This document shows, piece by piece, positions 7,899 to 17,078 of a stretch of DNA of 43,431 nt. Origin of the DNA: DASUXA01 sp036378155 (lineage in GTDB: Bacteria; Actinomycetota; Actinomycetes; Mycobacteriales; Micromonosporaceae); NCBI GenBank assembly GCA_036378155.1, contig DASUXA010000081.1, forward strand, positions 1-43,431, written 5' to 3'. The position numbers and the translations under genes were made by a program. The notes under the pieces are model-generated. The model made no database searches and was not told the origin of the DNA. It saw nothing but the letters and a program-made list of their open reading frames with translations. Position 1 is the stretch's first letter. Every line of letters starts with the position of its first letter.

Positions 7899-10025
7899 CT
7901 ACTCGTCGACGCAACGCCGCCCGCCGGTCAGGCCCACCCGGTCGAGGATCCACGCCGTGACGAAGGCGTCCTCTTTCCACAGGTCGTACCGGCCGCTCGG
8001 GCCGCCGTGCCCGGCCCCCATCTCGGTCTTGAGCAGCACCTCGGTCTCCGGGCTCACCTCACGCAGCCGGGCGACCCACTTGGCGGGCTCGCTGTACAGC
8101 ACCCGCGTGTCGTTCAGGCTGGTCATCGCGAGGATCGGCGGGTACTTGACGGGGCGGACGTTCTCGTACGGGCTGTACGACTTCATGTACGCGTACACCT
8201 CGGGATCTTCGAGCGGGTTGCCCCACTCCTCCCATTCGGTGACGGTCAACGGCAGCGACGGGTCGAGGATCGAGGTCAGCGGGTCCACGAACGGTACCTG
8301 GGCGACGATCCCGGCGAACGCGTCCGGGGCAAGATTCGCGACCGCACCCATCAGCAGCCCGCCCGCTGACCCGCCGCGGGCGACCAGCCGGTCGGTCGAG
8401 GTCCAGCCCGACGCCACCAGGTGCCGCGCGCACGCCACGAAATCGGTGAACGTGTTTTTCTTGGCGAGCAGCTTGCCGTTCTCGTACCAGGCGCGACCCA
8501 TCTCGCCGCCGCCGCGCACATGCGCGACCGCGAACACCACGCCCCGCTCCAGCAGCGATAGCCGGGGAATGCTGAACCACGGGTCCATCGACGCCTCGTA
8601 CGAGCCGTACCCGTAGATCACGCACGGTGCCGACCCGTCGCGCGCGGTGCCGCGCAGGCAGACCAGCGAGATCGGAATCCGGGCGCCGTCCTCCGCCACC
8701 GCCCACTCCCGGTGCTGCTCGTACCGCTCCGGGTCGTACCCGCCGAGCACCGGCTTGCGCCTGCGCAGCGTCAACTTGCCGGTCGCCAGGTCGCAGTCGT
8801 ACACCGAGTCGGGCGTCACCAGCGACGCGTACGCGAGCCGGAACGTGTCGGTGTCGTACTCGTAGTTCGCGTCCGGCGTGACCGTGTACAGCTCCTCCGG
8901 GAACTCGATCTCGTAGTCCTCGCCGTCGACCGGCAGCACCCGCAGCCGGGTCAAGCCCTCGCGGCGCAGCGACAGCACCAGGTGTCCGCGGAACGCGTCC
9001 ACGCTGAGCAGCCGGGTGCCGGGCACGTGCCCGACCAGCGGGGTCCACCCGCCGGGACTGTCGACCGGGGTGTACGCCAGGGCGAAGTCCTCGGCGCCGT
9101 CGTTGTGCAGGATCAGGAACCGGTCGCCGTGGTGCTCGACGGAGTACTCCACGCCCTGGCGGCGGGCGGCGACGGCGCGCGGCGGCGTCAACGGGGCATC
9201 CGCCGGAATGAAAAAGACTTCCGAGGTCAGCTTGCTGTGGACGTCGATCAGGATGAACCGCTCGGAACGGGTCAACCCGACTCCGACCCAGAACCGCTCG
9301 TCGGGTTCCTCGTACACGAGCACGTCCTGCTCGCGCGGTGTGCCGACGGTGTGCCGCCAGACCCGGTGCGGCCGCCACGCCTCGTCCACCGTGATGTAGA
9401 ACAGGCTCGACGCGTCCAGCGACCACGCCGAGCCGTAGAAGGCGCCGGTGATCTCGTCGGCGAGGTCCTCGCCGGTGGACAGGTCCCGGATCCGCAGCGT
9501 GAACCGCTCGTCGCCGGAGAAGTCGGTGGAGTACGCCAGCCAGCGCCCGTCCGGACTGACGTCCAGCGTGCCGACCGAGCAGAAGTCGTGCCCGCGCGCC
9601 AACTCGTTGCGGTCCAGCAGGATCTGCTCGCCGGGCAGCGGACCGCCGTCGTCGGTCTGCGGCGGGTCGACCTCACCCGGTTCCACCTCGCGGCGGCAGT
9701 AAATCGCGTACTGCCGGCCCTCGACGGTGCGCTTGTAGTACCAGTACCGACCCTTGCGGTACGGCACCGTCAGGTCGGTCTCCTGGGTCCGCGACCTGAT
9801 CTCGTTGAACACGGTCTCCCGCAGCCCGGCGAGCCCCGCGGTCGCCTGCTCGGTCCAGGCGTTCTCCGCCTCGAGATAGGCGATGGTGTCCGGGTCGGAC
9901 CGGTCGGCGAGCCAGGCGTACTCGTCGACGACCGTGTCGCCGTGGTGGGTCCGCTCGTGCGGTACGTGCTTGGCGACCGGAGGCTGCTGCGTGCCGGCGG
10001 CCGAAGGGCTCGATGGGCTCGTCAC
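7899..10025 (-). CDS. ptrB: oligopeptidase B (S9 family serine peptidase)
   Basis: A 708-residue cytoplasmic peptidase of the prolyl oligopeptidase family, oligopeptidase B branch, which cuts short peptides after basic residues. The N-terminal part is the beta-propeller gate; the C-terminal alpha/beta hydrolase domain holds the nucleophile Ser in RGGSAGG (about 552), Asp in SLNDTRV (about 637) and His in GAGHGG (about 672). HVRGGGEMGRAWYENGK is also characteristic. Two in-frame GTG starts lie nine bases apart (10034, 10025). The second is preferred because a TAACGT box sits seven bases upstream, suggesting a leaderless transcript, and no ribosome-binding site is seen. The acidic residues that set Arg/Lys preference were not checked. 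Confidence 0.88.
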   Translation of the reverse strand: MTSPSSPSAAGTQQPPVAKHVPHERTHHGDTVVDEYAWLADRSDPDTIAYLEAENAWTEQATAGLAGLRETVFNEIRSRTQETDLTVPYRKGRYWYYKRTVEGRQYAIYCRREVEPGEVDPPQTDDGGPLPGEQILLDRNELARGHDFCSVGTLDVSPDGRWLAYSTDFSGDERFTLRIRDLSTGEDLADEITGAFYGSAWSLDASSLFYITVDEAWRPHRVWRHTVGTPREQDVLVYEEPDERFWVGVGLTRSERFILIDVHSKLTSEVFFIPADAPLTPPRAVAARRQGVEYSVEHHGDRFLILHNDGAEDFALAYTPVDSPGGWTPLVGHVPGTRLLSVDAFRGHLVLSLRREGLTRLRVLPVDGEDYEIEFPEELYTVTPDANYEYDTDTFRLAYASLVTPDSVYDCDLATGKLTLRRRKPVLGGYDPERYEQHREWAVAEDGARIPISLVCLRGTARDGSAPCVIYGYGSYEASMDPWFSIPRLSLLERGVVFAVAHVRGGGEMGRAWYENGKLLAKKNTFTDFVACARHLVASGWTSTDRLVARGGSAGGLLMGAVANLAPDAFAGIVAQVPFVDPLTSILDPSLPLTVTEWEEWGNPLEDPEVYAYMKSYSPYENVRPVKYPPILAMTSLNDTRVLYSEPAKWVARLREVSPETEVLLKTEMGAGHGGPSGRYDLWKEDAFVTAWILDRVGLTGGRRCVDE

Positions 10026-10032
10026 GCGCGTC

Positions 10033-10038
10033 ACGTTA
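10033..10038 (-). promoter_or_regulatory. TAACGT box before ptrB
   Basis: On the minus strand TAACGT ends seven bases before the GTG at 10025. This suits a leaderless promoter but overlaps the alternative GTG at 10034; only one of the two interpretations can hold. Confidence 0.35.
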
Positions 10039-10072
10039 CCCGTTCGCCGCGGCCCGTCCGGGAGCGGTTTGG

Positions 10073-12172
10073 TCAGCCCGGACCGGGCAGCAGCTCGTTG
10101 CGGGCGACGACGATGGCGATGTCGTCGCGGGGCTCCTCGGGCGAGAATCCGAGTACCGCCGACCGCAGCCGGGCGGCGACCGCCTCCGCGGGCAGCCCGG
10201 CGAGCCCGGCGAGCGCGGTACGCAGCCGGTCGACGCCGAACATCTCCGCGCCCCGTCGCCGCTCGGTCACCCCGTCGGTGAAGAAGACCAGGGTGTCGCC
10301 CGGGTACAGGATCAGGTCCTCGGGCGGCGACTTGACCCTGTCCAGCAGACCCAGGGCGGTACCGGGGTTGCCGACCGGCGACGCGCGACCGGTGGCGGCG
10401 ACCAGTACCGGTCGCTCGTGACCGGCGAGGTGCAGCCGCACGTGTACCCGGCTGCCCGGACCGGGCGTCAGCGAGGCGAGCACCAGCGTGCAGTACCGCC
10501 CGTTGCCGCGCTCGATGAGCGCCTCGTTGACCCTGGTCAGCAGGTCGGGCAGCGGTCGGTCGTCGCGCGCCAGCACCCGGATCACGTCGCGTACCAGCCC
10601 GGTGACCGCGGCGGCGGCGACGCCCTTGCCGGACACGTCGCCGAGCACCATGAGCCAGCGGTCCCGGGGCAGCGGCAGTACGTCGTAGAAGTCGCCGCCG
10701 ACGTCGGCGTCCACGCCGGTGGGCTCGTACTCGGCGGCGAACCGTACCCAGTTCACCGACGGCAGCGTCGGCGGCAGCAGCGACTGCTGCAGGGTCACCG
10801 CGACGCGCCGGCGCTCGGCGTGGATGCGGGCGTTGTCCAGGGCGAGCGCGGCCCGACCGGCGAGATCCTCGATGATGAAGATCTCTTCCGAGTCCTGCCG
10901 CCGGTCCGCGTGCCGCCCCACGGTGAGGGTGCCGAGTCGTTGCCCGCGCGCCGCCAACGGCAGGACGAGCCCCTCGACCGGTCCCGCCAGCGAGGCGCGT
11001 TGCCCGCTGCGCAGCGTGCCGCGCAGCTTGGCGCGCGGCTCCTCCCGTTCGAGCTGTTTGACCAGGTCGCCGGTGGCTGCCTCGTCGAGGTGCGTGGCGG
11101 AGGCGAGTCGCAGCTCGCCCCACTCGTCGGCGGCGTGTACCGCGCACCACGGTCCCAGCCGGGGCACGACGAGCTGCGGGATCAGGGCGAGCGTCAGGTC
11201 CACGTCGAGCGACTGGGCGAGCAGCGCGCTCGCCTCGGCGAGGAAAGTCAGCCAGCCCTGCCGTTTCAGGTCGGTGTGCCGCAGCCGGTCGTTCTCGAGG
11301 ACCAGCGCCAGTCGTTCGGCGGCGAGCGTGGCGAGCGGCGACGCGAACGGGTTCTCCGGGGAGATCGCGGCGATCCGCAACTCGCCCCGCCACGGGCGGT
11401 TCAGCGGCAGCGGTACCCGCAGCGTGGGGTCGCTATCGCCGGGCGGTACGCCGTACGACGCGACGTCCCGTATGCCGTGCCCGTCGCCCTGGTCGAGCAG
11501 GACCATGCCGCCCGAGCAGCCGAGTATCCCGCACAGCCGGCGGAGCAGGTCGGTGGCGAGCGTGCCGGCGCCGTGCTCGACCGCCCACCGGTCGAGCTCG
11601 GCGAACGTGGTCAGCGCCGCCGCGGACAGCTGGGCGGGCTCGGGCGCGGCGTCCTCGACGCCGCTGTGGTCGGTACCCCCACCGTCGCCCCCGCCGTCGC
11701 CGGGGCGCGCCAACCGGAACCACACCCGCTTCCCGCTGGAGAAATGGGTGGTACCCCAACTGGTGGCGAAATGGTCGACGAGCATCAGCCCGCGCCCGCG
11801 CTCGGTGAGTTCGACCGGGGCGGCCGGGATCTCGCCGGTCGCAACGTCGGACCCGCCGACCGCCCCGCCCCGCGCGTTCGCCTGGGCGGGACGGCGAGGG
11901 CGCGGCGTCGCCGCGAGCAGACGGTACGAATCGGCATCGAAGTCGGAGACTGTCACGGTGACCCCGGCGGCGTCCGCCACCACCTGCACATCGAGCTCGG
12001 TACCGGCGTGTACCACACTGTTGGTGGACAGCTCGGTGGTGAGCAGAAGCGCTTCGTCGAGCAGGTCGGTCAGGTCCGCCTCGGTCATCGCGGAGCGCAC
12101 CACGGCCCGCGCCGCGGCGGGCGACCGACTATCGGCGGGCAGTCGGACACGACGGGTGACACTGCGTGACAC
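10073..12172 (-). CDS. HATPase-GAF-SpoIIE (PP2C-type) serine phosphatase
   Basis: A 699-residue soluble signalling protein. Residues about 1-150 resemble the RsbW-type anti-sigma/serine-kinase HATPase fold (LLTTELSTNSVVHAG N-box; a G-box-like GRGLMLVDHFATSWG). Two GAF-like segments follow (about 200-440). Residues about 470-690 form a SpoIIE phosphatase with VGGDFYD (about 491), GDVSGKG (about 510), FFTDGVTE (about 629) and DDIAIVV, the acidic metal-binding residues. Such proteins dephosphorylate STAS anti-sigma antagonists; a STAS gene lies at 16663-16980. Carrying both a kinase-like and a phosphatase module could let one protein set both directions of the switch. GTG start at 12172 has GGTGGAG upstream. 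It is divergent from the hybrid kinase gene. Confidence 0.85.
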   Translation of the reverse strand: MSRSVTRRVRLPADSRSPAAARAVVRSAMTEADLTDLLDEALLLTTELSTNSVVHAGTELDVQVVADAAGVTVTVSDFDADSYRLLAATPRPRRPAQANARGGAVGGSDVATGEIPAAPVELTERGRGLMLVDHFATSWGTTHFSSGKRVWFRLARPGDGGGDGGGTDHSGVEDAAPEPAQLSAAALTTFAELDRWAVEHGAGTLATDLLRRLCGILGCSGGMVLLDQGDGHGIRDVASYGVPPGDSDPTLRVPLPLNRPWRGELRIAAISPENPFASPLATLAAERLALVLENDRLRHTDLKRQGWLTFLAEASALLAQSLDVDLTLALIPQLVVPRLGPWCAVHAADEWGELRLASATHLDEAATGDLVKQLEREEPRAKLRGTLRSGQRASLAGPVEGLVLPLAARGQRLGTLTVGRHADRRQDSEEIFIIEDLAGRAALALDNARIHAERRRVAVTLQQSLLPPTLPSVNWVRFAAEYEPTGVDADVGGDFYDVLPLPRDRWLMVLGDVSGKGVAAAAVTGLVRDVIRVLARDDRPLPDLLTRVNEALIERGNGRYCTLVLASLTPGPGSRVHVRLHLAGHERPVLVAATGRASPVGNPGTALGLLDRVKSPPEDLILYPGDTLVFFTDGVTERRRGAEMFGVDRLRTALAGLAGLPAEAVAARLRSAVLGFSPEEPRDDIAIVVARNELLPGPG

Positions 12173-12305
12173 GCCTAGCAGTCTCCACCGAAGAGTGCTG
12201 TCAGGCCAATCGAGGACTGCCAGGGTCTCGTGAGGCTCGCCTCAGCCGGAGCGAGGAGCGATGATGGGTCCGGCCGCGCCTGGGCTACGAGCGAAGTGGG
12301 GAACC

Positions 12306-15300
12306 ATGACACCGGGGGAACAGACGTCCGCGACAGTGGCCACGACCGCTGGCGACCACGCGTTCCTCGCGGAACTGGCTCAGGCGCTGGAACGGGTCCG
12401 ACGCGGGGATCTGCGGGTCCGGCTGGGCCGCCGCGACGGGATCGCGGGTCAGGTCGCGGACGGTTTCAACGAGGTCGTCGCCCAGCAGGAGCGCCAGCAG
12501 CGTGACCTGAAACGGATCAGCCGCATCGTCGGGCGGGAGGGTCGGCTCACGGAGCGCCTCGACGAGGAGGACTTCGAAGGCGCGTGGGCGGACGGGATCC
12601 GGGCCGTCAACTCGCTCATCGACGATCTCGGGCGGCCGACCACGGAGATCGCCCGGGTCATCGTCGCGGTTGCGGAGGGTGACCTGTCGCAGCACATGGC
12701 GGCGGAGATCGACGGGCGCCCGTTGCGCGGCGAGTTCCTGCGGATCGGTCGGACCGTGAACACGATGGTGGACCAGTTGTCGTCGTTCGCGGACGAGGTG
12801 ACGCGGGTCGCCCGTGAGGTGGGTACCGAGGGCAAGCTGGGCGGTCAGGCGGATGTGCGAGGCGTGTCCGGCACCTGGCGGGATCTGACCGACAACGTGA
12901 ACCTGATGGCGGCGAACCTGACCAACCAGGTGCGTTCGATTTCGCAGGTGACCACGGCGGTGGCGCGGGGCGACCTGAGCCAGAAGATCACGGTGTCCGC
13001 CAAGGGCGAGGTGGCTGAGCTCGCCGACACCATCAACTCTCTGACCGACACCCTGCGGGTCTTCGCCGAACAGGTGACCAGGGTGGCTCGCGAGGTGGGT
13101 ACCGAGGGCAAGCTGGGCGGTCAAGCCGAAGTGCCGGGCGTGTCCGGTACGTGGAAGGACCTCACCGACAACGTCAACTCGATGGCGGCGAACCTGACCA
13201 GCCAGGTCCGCAACATCGCCCAGGTCGCCACGGCGGTGGCGCGGGGCGACCTGTCGCAGAAGATCACGGTCGCGGCGCAGGGCGAGATCCTGGAACTGAA
13301 GAACACCGTGAACACGATGGTGGAGCAGTTGTCGTCGTTCGCGGACGAGGTGACGCGGGTCGCCCGTGAGGTGGGTACCGAAGGCAAGCTGGGCGGTCAG
13401 GCGGAAGTGCCGGGCGTCGCCGGCACCTGGCGGGACCTGACCGACAACGTGAACTTCATGGCGGCGAACCTGACCAGCCAGGTGCGCAACATCGCCCAGG
13501 TCGCGACGGCGGTGGCGCTCGGCGACCTGAGCCAGAAGATCACCGTCGACGCCCGGGGCGAGATCCTGGAACTGAAGAACACCGTGAACATCATGGTCGA
13601 CCAGTTGTCGTCGTTTGCGGACGAGGTGACGCGGGTCGCCCGTGAGGTCGGTACCGAAGGCAAGCTGGGCGGTCAGGCGCAGGTGCCGGGGGTCGCCGGT
13701 ACCTGGCGCGCGTTGACCGACAACGTGAACTTCATGGCGGCGAACCTGACCAGCCAGGTGCGCAACATCGCCCAGGTCACCACCGCCGTCGCCCAGGGCG
13801 ACCTGTCGCAGAAGATCACCGTCGACGCGCAGGGCGAGATCCTGGAACTGAAGAACACCGTGAACACGATGGTCGACCAGTTGTCGTCGTTCGCCGACGA
13901 GGTGACCCGGGTCGCCCGTGAGGTCGGTACCGAGGGCAAGCTGGGCGGTCAGGCGCAGGTGCGGGGCGTGTCGGGTACCTGGCGCGACCTGACCGAGAGC
14001 GTCAACCAGCTCGCCTCGACGCTGACCACGCAGCTTCGGGCGATCGCCCAGGTGTCCACGGCGGTGACCCGGGGCGACCTGACGCAGCGGATCGCGGTCG
14101 ACGCGCTCGGCGAGGTCGCCGAGCTCAAAGACAACATCAACCAGATGATCGTGACGCTGCGGGAGACCACCAAGAAGAACGCCGAGCAGGGTTGGCTCGA
14201 CTCGAACCTCGCCCGCATCGGCGGTCTCATGCAGGGTCAGCGCGACCTCGACGAGGTCTGCCGCATGATCATGAACGAGGTGACGCCGCTGGTCGACGCC
14301 CAGCTCGGCGCGTTCTTCCGCGCCGAAGCGGACGGCGACGCGGAGCGCTTCCGGATGGCGGCGGCGTACGGGTTCTCCGCCGACGCCCACGACGTCACCT
14401 TCGGCTCGGGCGAGGGGCTGGTGGGCCAGGCGGCGGCGTCGCGGCGGGCCATCCGGGTGCACGCGATGCCGCGCGAGGCGTTGACGGTGCGCAGCGGGAT
14501 CGCCGACGCCATCCCCGCCGACCTGGTGGTCCTGCCGGTGCTGTTCGAGGACGAGCCGCTGGGCGTCATCGAGTTCGCCTCGCTGAGCGCGTTCTCGGAA
14601 CTGCACCTGGCGTTCCTCGAACGGCTGGTCGCCACGATCGGCGTGGTGCTGAACACGATCCAGGCGAACCGGCGTACCGAGGAACTGCTCGACCAGTCCC
14701 AGCGGCTGGCGCGCGAGCTGCAGGAACAGTCCGCCGAGCTGCAGCGTACGAACGCCGAACTGGAGGAGAAGGCGGCTCTGCTGTCCGAGCAGAACCTCAG
14801 CATCGAAACCCAGAACCGCGAGATCGAGATGGCGCGGCTGGGGCTGGAGGAGAAGGCTCAGCAGCTCGCCCGCGCCTCGCAGTACAAGTCGGAGTTCCTC
14901 GCCAACATGAGCCACGAGCTGCGCACCCCGCTCAACTCGCTGCTGCTGTTGGCTCGGCTGCTCGCCGAGAACCCGGAGCGGAACCTGACCCCGAAGCAGA
15001 TCGAGTTCGCGCGGACGATCCACAGCGCCGGTTCGGACCTGCTCGCGTTGATCGACGACATCCTGGACCTGTCGAAGATCGAAGCGGGGCGCATGGACGT
15101 CGAGCCCGCCGAGGTGCGGTTCGACGACGTGTGCTCGTACGTCGACCAGGCGTTCACGCCGCAGGCCGAGGAGAAGGGGCTGCGGCTGTCGGTGGAGATG
15201 TCCCCGCGCCTGCCGGACGCGATGATCACCGACGCGCAGCGGCTCCAGCAGATCCTGCGCAACCTGTTGTCCAACGCGGTCAAGTTCACCGACAGCGGCT

Positions 15301-16136
15301 CGGTCACGCTGCGCATCGCGCCGGCACCGGCGACCCTCGAGTTCGACGTACCGACCCTGCAGAACGCGAGACAGGTCATCGAGTTCCAGGTGACCGACAC
15401 CGGGATCGGGATCTCCGAGGACAAGCTGGCGCTGATCTTCGAGGCGTTCCAGCAGGCGGACGGCACGACCAGCCGGAAGTACGGCGGTACCGGTCTGGGT
15501 CTGTCGATCAGCCGGGAGCTGGCGCGCCTGCTCGGCGGCGCGATCACCCTGTCGTCGCAGCCCGGCGTCGGCTCGACGTTCACCCTGTACCTGCCGGACG
15601 TGCCGCCCGACGAGGTGCCCGCGCCAACTCCCGGCCTGGGTGCGGTCGGCGCCGTTCGCGGCGCGCCGCCGGCGATTCTGCGTGAGGCTCCCGCCGTGGT
15701 CGAGGCGCCGCTGCGCAAGACCACCCCGGCGGCGAGCCAGCTCGACGGGGCGACCGTCCTCATCGTCGACGACGACGTCCGCAACGTGTTCGCGCTGACC
15801 AGCGCGCTGGAGCTGCACGGGATGTCGGTGCTGTACGCCGACAACGGCGCGGAAGGGGTCCGGCTGCTCACCGAGCACCCGGAGGTGGACATCGTGCTGA
15901 TGGACGCCATGATGCCGGGGCAGGACGGGTACGAGACGACCCGGCAGATCCGCCGCAACCGCGAGTTCGCCCAGCTCCCCGTGGTATTCCTGACGGCGAA
16001 GGCGATGCCGAGGGACCGCGAGTCGGCGCTGGCCGCCGGTGCCAGCGACTACATCACCAAGCCCGTCGACCTCGACGAGCTGCTCGAACTGATGGCGACC
16101 TGGGTGAGCGGGGGCGGAAGGGAGGTACGGCCGTGA
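12306..16136 (+). CDS. multi-HAMP hybrid histidine kinase (Nik1/group III type)
   Basis: A cytoplasmic-looking 1276-residue hybrid kinase without visible membrane segments. Residues about 110-620 hold tandem HAMP units, including five near-identical 92-residue repeats beginning VTRVAREVGTEGKLGGQ, as in fungal Nik1-type osmosensors. A GAF domain (about 640-790), a coiled coil (about 790-865), a HisKA domain with phospho-acceptor His870 in MSHELRTP, a HATPase (NLLSNAVKF, DTGIGI, GGTGLGLS) and a C-terminal receiver with Asp1200 in VLMDAMMPG follow. The start is the ATG at 12306 after GGGGAACC; upstream in-frame ATGs at 12261/12264 follow a good GAGGAG and could add 14-15 residues. The receiver gene overlaps its stop by four bases. 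The input signal is unknown. Confidence 0.88.
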   Translation: MTPGEQTSATVATTAGDHAFLAELAQALERVRRGDLRVRLGRRDGIAGQVADGFNEVVAQQERQQRDLKRISRIVGREGRLTERLDEEDFEGAWADGIRAVNSLIDDLGRPTTEIARVIVAVAEGDLSQHMAAEIDGRPLRGEFLRIGRTVNTMVDQLSSFADEVTRVAREVGTEGKLGGQADVRGVSGTWRDLTDNVNLMAANLTNQVRSISQVTTAVARGDLSQKITVSAKGEVAELADTINSLTDTLRVFAEQVTRVAREVGTEGKLGGQAEVPGVSGTWKDLTDNVNSMAANLTSQVRNIAQVATAVARGDLSQKITVAAQGEILELKNTVNTMVEQLSSFADEVTRVAREVGTEGKLGGQAEVPGVAGTWRDLTDNVNFMAANLTSQVRNIAQVATAVALGDLSQKITVDARGEILELKNTVNIMVDQLSSFADEVTRVAREVGTEGKLGGQAQVPGVAGTWRALTDNVNFMAANLTSQVRNIAQVTTAVAQGDLSQKITVDAQGEILELKNTVNTMVDQLSSFADEVTRVAREVGTEGKLGGQAQVRGVSGTWRDLTESVNQLASTLTTQLRAIAQVSTAVTRGDLTQRIAVDALGEVAELKDNINQMIVTLRETTKKNAEQGWLDSNLARIGGLMQGQRDLDEVCRMIMNEVTPLVDAQLGAFFRAEADGDAERFRMAAAYGFSADAHDVTFGSGEGLVGQAAASRRAIRVHAMPREALTVRSGIADAIPADLVVLPVLFEDEPLGVIEFASLSAFSELHLAFLERLVATIGVVLNTIQANRRTEELLDQSQRLARELQEQSAELQRTNAELEEKAALLSEQNLSIETQNREIEMARLGLEEKAQQLARASQYKSEFLANMSHELRTPLNSLLLLARLLAENPERNLTPKQIEFARTIHSAGSDLLALIDDILDLSKIEAGRMDVEPAEVRFDDVCSYVDQAFTPQAEEKGLRLSVEMSPRLPDAMITDAQRLQQILRNLLSNAVKFTDSGSVTLRIAPAPATLEFDVPTLQNARQVIEFQVTDTGIGISEDKLALIFEAFQQADGTTSRKYGGTGLGLSISRELARLLGGAITLSSQPGVGSTFTLYLPDVPPDEVPAPTPGLGAVGAVRGAPPAILREAPAVVEAPLRKTTPAASQLDGATVLIVDDDVRNVFALTSALELHGMSVLYADNGAEGVRLLTEHPEVDIVLMDAMMPGQDGYETTRQIRRNREFAQLPVVFLTAKAMPRDRESALAAGASDYITKPVDLDELLELMATWVSGGGREVRP
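12792..14171 (+). repeat. five tandem 276-bp coding repeats (HAMP units)
   Basis: Units begin near 12792, 13068, 13344, 13620 and 13896, a constant spacing of 276 bp (92 codons). Long stretches are near-identical at the DNA level as well as the protein level, particularly around the GTEGKLGGQ segment. The period is a multiple of three, so unit gain or loss would keep the frame. The segment before 12792 resembles part of a unit. Confidence 0.9.
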
Positions 16137-16666
16137 CGGCGCCCGGCCGGGAGGTAGCGAAGGTCCTACTCGTCGACGACCGGCGGGACAACTTGATGGC
16201 GCTGGAGGCGATCCTGCAGGGGCTTGCCATCGAGACGGTATCGGCGGAGAGCGGCGAGGCGGCGTTGAAGCAGTTGCTGCTGCACGACTTCGCCGCGATC
16301 CTGCTCGACGCGCAGATGCCGGAGATGGACGGCTTCGAGACCGCGAGCCACATCAAGCAGCGGGAACGCACCCGGCACATTCCGATCATCTTCCTCACCG
16401 CCGCCGACCGGGACGCGCATCTGGCGCTGCGCGGGTACGCCGTCGGCGCGGTCGACTACCTGACCAAACCGTTCGATCCGTGGGTACTGCGCGCCAAGGT
16501 GTCGGTCTTCGTCGAACTGTGGGCGAAGAACCGCCAGTTGCGGGAGCAGGCGGCGGAGGTACGCCGGCTGCGTCGGCTGTACCAGAGCGTGGACCAGGCG
16601 CTGACCGCGTTGAAGCTCGACGACGTGGAGCAGGCGCGGAAGGTCCTGGAGCGGGTCCGCGACTAG
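16133..16666 (+). CDS. receiver-domain response regulator with C-terminal coiled coil
   Basis: A 177-residue protein. Residues 1-125 are a receiver domain: acidic pair in LLVDDRRDN, phospho-acceptor Asp59 in ILLDAQMPEMDG, Thr in FLTAA and Lys in YLTKPFDP. The tail (about 130-177) is a Leu/Arg/Glu-rich helix likely to form a coiled coil; there is no DNA-binding or enzymatic domain. It starts with a GTG overlapping the hybrid-kinase stop by four bases, so it is translationally coupled to that kinase and is its probable partner or phosphate sink. Downstream output could pass by protein contact to the neighbouring SpoIIE phosphatase or STAS protein (inference). Confidence 0.88.
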   Translation: MTAPGREVAKVLLVDDRRDNLMALEAILQGLAIETVSAESGEAALKQLLLHDFAAILLDAQMPEMDGFETASHIKQRERTRHIPIIFLTAADRDAHLALRGYAVGAVDYLTKPFDPWVLRAKVSVFVELWAKNRQLREQAAEVRRLRRLYQSVDQALTALKLDDVEQARKVLERVRD

Positions 16667-16980
16667 CGGATCACCAGCGCCGGCCGCAGCCCGGTGATGT
16701 CGAGCACCCGCTGAAGGAACTCGCCGACATTGGTGAGGATGAGCATGCTGCCCGCCATGCCGGCGCGGCGACTGAGTACGACCAGCGTGCCCAGCCCCTG
16801 CGAGTCGCAGAACGTGACTCCCTGCATGTCGAGGACGACCCGCTCGGGTGCGTCGCCCACCACGTCGGTGACGACGCTCGATAGTTGCGACGCGGTCGAC
16901 AGATCGATCTCACCGACCAGTCGGATGACCGCCTCGGCGGGCGAGCGCTCCACCGCGATGGACAGTTCAGGGCGTTCCAC
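16663..16980 (-). CDS. STAS-domain anti-sigma factor antagonist
   Basis: A 105-residue single STAS domain of the SpoIIAA/RsbV class. The phosphorylatable Ser60 lies in the motif TFCDSQGLG, following the VVLDMQGV strand. In partner switching, the unphosphorylated form captures an RsbW-type anti-sigma kinase, freeing a sigma factor, and a SpoIIE-type phosphatase (like that encoded at 10073-12172) restores activity. No stand-alone anti-sigma kinase or sigma factor is in the window. The gene is convergent with the receiver gene, and the two stop codons share the palindrome CTAG (16663-16666). Confidence 0.88.
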   Translation of the reverse strand: MERPELSIAVERSPAEAVIRLVGEIDLSTASQLSSVVTDVVGDAPERVVLDMQGVTFCDSQGLGTLVVLSRRAGMAGSMLILTNVGEFLQRVLDITGLRPALVIR

Positions 16981-17078
16981 GGGCGACAGCCTAGCGCGAC
17001 CGGGGATGGTCGACAGCAGAGGACGAATCCGGGGGTCGCTGAAGTCGCCGGGGCGGGCGCTGACAGAATGGGTGAGCC

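Noticed and set aside
7653..8369. Plus-strand open frames over the ptrB 3' end
   Set aside because: They lie opposite the conserved catalytic domain of oligopeptidase B and have shadow-type Arg/Val/His composition.
12792..14171. Possible CRISPR or transposon-like repeat array
   Set aside because: The 276-bp units are contiguous coding HAMP modules without spacers or terminal inverted repeats.
12285..15878. A 1197-codon open frame opposite the multi-HAMP kinase gene
   Set aside because: It mirrors the GC-rich third positions of the kinase and repeats every 276 bp with it. The translation is His/Arg/Gln/Gly low complexity with no domain, so it is a shadow frame.
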